A DNA stretch of 14,167 bases from DASPTR01 sp964475545 (GTDB lineage Archaea > Thermoproteota > Bathyarchaeia > Bathyarchaeales > Bathycorpusculaceae), in assembly GCA_964475545.1 (NCBI GenBank), contig CAYYXF010000026.1, forward strand, positions 1 through 14,167, given 5' to 3'. Numbering within the stretch: the first letter of the stretch is position 1; each line of letters opens with the position of its first letter. Of this stretch, positions 13,208 through 14,167 are shown one piece after another. The notes beneath the pieces are model-generated. The model was not told the origin of the DNA. It searched no databases and saw only the letters and a list, made by a program, of their open reading frames with translations. Both the position numbers and the translations under genes were made by a program.

Positions 13208-13214
13208 TTAAAAG
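13208..13214 (+). promoter_or_regulatory. TATA-like box of the GNAT-fusion gene
   Basis: TTAAAAG lies 37-43 bp before ATG 13251. The short leader would include AAAGGGGT as the ribosome-binding site. Confidence 0.4.
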
Positions 13215-13250
13215 GTTGAAGAGACAGCAATATAGAAAGGGGTAAACCGC

Positions 13251-14018
13251 ATGCACGTCAAGAAAATAACCCTGCGTGATCTAAAGGAAACCTACTGCTG
13301 CATCAGCGAAACCCCTCCTGGCGCAACGTGGGCAAAAAGCCTCCCAGAATCAAGAGAATGGCTCAGAAAGAACCTGGGCAAGCACGTGGAGGGCTATCAC
13401 CTGTTGGATGACAGCAAAGTCGTTGGCCACATCTACTATGCAGCTTCTGAGAAGGCTCTAATTCCATACGAATTGGAGCCCGGAGTTGCCTGCATATACT
13501 GCACAGAAATGCTGCGCGATTACTCGCATAAGGGATACGGCACAATAATGTTTGACTACATGAAAAAAGACCTCAAGAAACAAGGGTTCAAGGGCATAAT
13601 GGTCCCAGCAACAGACTTCAAAGAATTCATGCACTACGTGCTGTTCCAGAAACAGGGATTCAAAGTAATAAAGGAACACGCACCCTTCAAAATCATGTAC
13701 TTCCCGCTCACAAAGGAAAGCATAAACGTCAAACCCATAAGCTTAGACTACAAACCCTCAAAAGACAAGGTTGAAGTCACCCTGTTCAACAACTTTTTCT
13801 GCCCCGTAGGAGCGCACATGTATCATTCAGTGAAGAAAGTCGCTCAAGGCTTCGGCGACAAAGTCAAGATAGTCGAGATTGAAGCAACCCTCGAAACCGT
13901 CCGCAAATATGGAACCACAGACCCGCTTATCAACGGCAAAATCAAGATGTTCGGCCCGGCCTCAGAAGCAGAAGTGAAAAAAGCAATACAAGAAGAACTC
14001 GACCAATTCAAACATTAG
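13251..14018 (+). CDS. GNAT N-acetyltransferase fused to a thioredoxin-like (YoaP-like) domain
   Basis: This 255-residue soluble protein has two domains. Residues 1-155 are a GNAT fold: the acetyl-CoA loop is H93-K-G-Y-G97 at the start of a helix, preceded by strand ACIYCTEML. The segment GFKGIMVPATDF and the end strand FQKQGFKVIKE follow. Residues 170-252 look thioredoxin-like: strand KVEVTLFNN, then C184-P-V-G187 at a helix start, strand KVKIVEIEA, and the cis-Pro position T223-D-P225 before LINGKIKMFG. The second Cys of a CxxC is missing, so it cannot do ordinary dithiol exchange; Cys184 could bind a ligand or substrate. The architecture resembles YoaP-type proteins, known in Bacillus. The substrate is unknown. 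GGGGT (13239-13243) precedes the ATG. Confidence 0.8.
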   Translation: MHVKKITLRDLKETYCCISETPPGATWAKSLPESREWLRKNLGKHVEGYHLLDDSKVVGHIYYAASEKALIPYELEPGVACIYCTEMLRDYSHKGYGTIMFDYMKKDLKKQGFKGIMVPATDFKEFMHYVLFQKQGFKVIKEHAPFKIMYFPLTKESINVKPISLDYKPSKDKVEVTLFNNFFCPVGAHMYHSVKKVAQGFGDKVKIVEIEATLETVRKYGTTDPLINGKIKMFGPASEAEVKKAIQEELDQFKH

Positions 14019-14075
14019 ATCAGCACAGAGCAAGCATCCGTTCAGTCCAAAACTCTCTAGACAACAATTAGAAAA

Positions 14076-14083
14076 CTTTAATT
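14076..14083 (+). promoter_or_regulatory. TATA-like box for the right-edge gene
   Basis: CTTTAATT lies 35-42 bp before ATG 14118; initiation near 14105 would give a very short leader. Confidence 0.35.
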
Positions 14084-14117
14084 CTGTCAATTCTCGTCAT
14101 ACGCTTTCGATCAAACT

Positions 14118-14167
14118 ATGGCAACACTTGCTCAACTGAAACTTGCAATGGGAACATCAATATTCCT
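14118..14167 (+). CDS. Start of a gene cut by the window edge
   Basis: An ATG at 14118 opens a frame of 16 codons without a stop to the window end; it reads MATLAQLKLAMGTSIF. A TATA-like box lies at the right distance and there is little room for a Shine-Dalgarno motif, so a leaderless or short-leader message is possible. Too little is visible to name it. Confidence 0.4.
   Translation, partial: MATLAQLKLAMGTSIF

Overview
The window looks archaeal and fits a mesophilic Bathyarchaeia-like lineage; the lineage name is inference. The archaeal signs are visible in the sequence. A tRNA-Glu carries two short introns, one with a textbook bulge-helix-bulge at position 37/38. AT-rich TATA-like boxes lie about 25 bp before most start points. 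At least two messages appear to be leaderless or nearly so. Shine-Dalgarno motifs are of the GGTGA / GGAGG type, and several genes start with GTG or TTG. The exported proteins are rich in N-glycosylation sequons.

Layout, left to right. The window opens inside the 3' half of a tRNA (probably Gly), followed by a GC-rich hairpin and a gene-poor stretch. Bases 476-1760 hold three small plus-strand genes: a ribbon-helix-helix (RHH) regulator, a CPAC thioredoxin-fold protein and an SRPBCC/AHSA1 protein. Next come a minus-strand membrane-anchored cyclophilin (1788-2660), then a divergent plus-strand cupin and a small membrane protein with Cys/His pairs whose promoter carries a perfect 9-bp inverted repeat. 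Bases 4202-5530 encode a cell-surface protein of four carboxypeptidase-regulatory-like beta domains plus a C-terminal anchor. A 66-residue unrecognised protein follows at 5751. Bases 6392-9031 encode a large soluble PAS-PAS-GAF-PAS histidine kinase with no response regulator beside it.

The right part holds a minus-strand RHH-type regulator (9096-9524) divergent from a small zinc-ribbon protein, with a short dyad between them. Then comes the two-intron tRNA-Glu(CTC). A minus-strand operon follows: an exported penicillin-acylase-family Ntn hydrolase and, 13 bp after it, a small polytopic membrane protein. A GNAT acetyltransferase fused to a thioredoxin-like (YoaP-like) domain is divergent from that operon. 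The start of one further plus-strand gene runs off the right edge.

Functionally this is mostly an assembly of monocistronic units, not one pathway. The one clear operon is acylase plus membrane protein. A theme is extracytoplasmic proteins: cyclophilin, repeat surface protein and acylase. I see no mobile element, CRISPR array, phage gene or recognisable defence system. The most unusual items are the doubly interrupted tRNA-Glu with a D-arm intron, the inverted repeats over promoters, the GNAT-thioredoxin fusion and the archaeal acylase operon.
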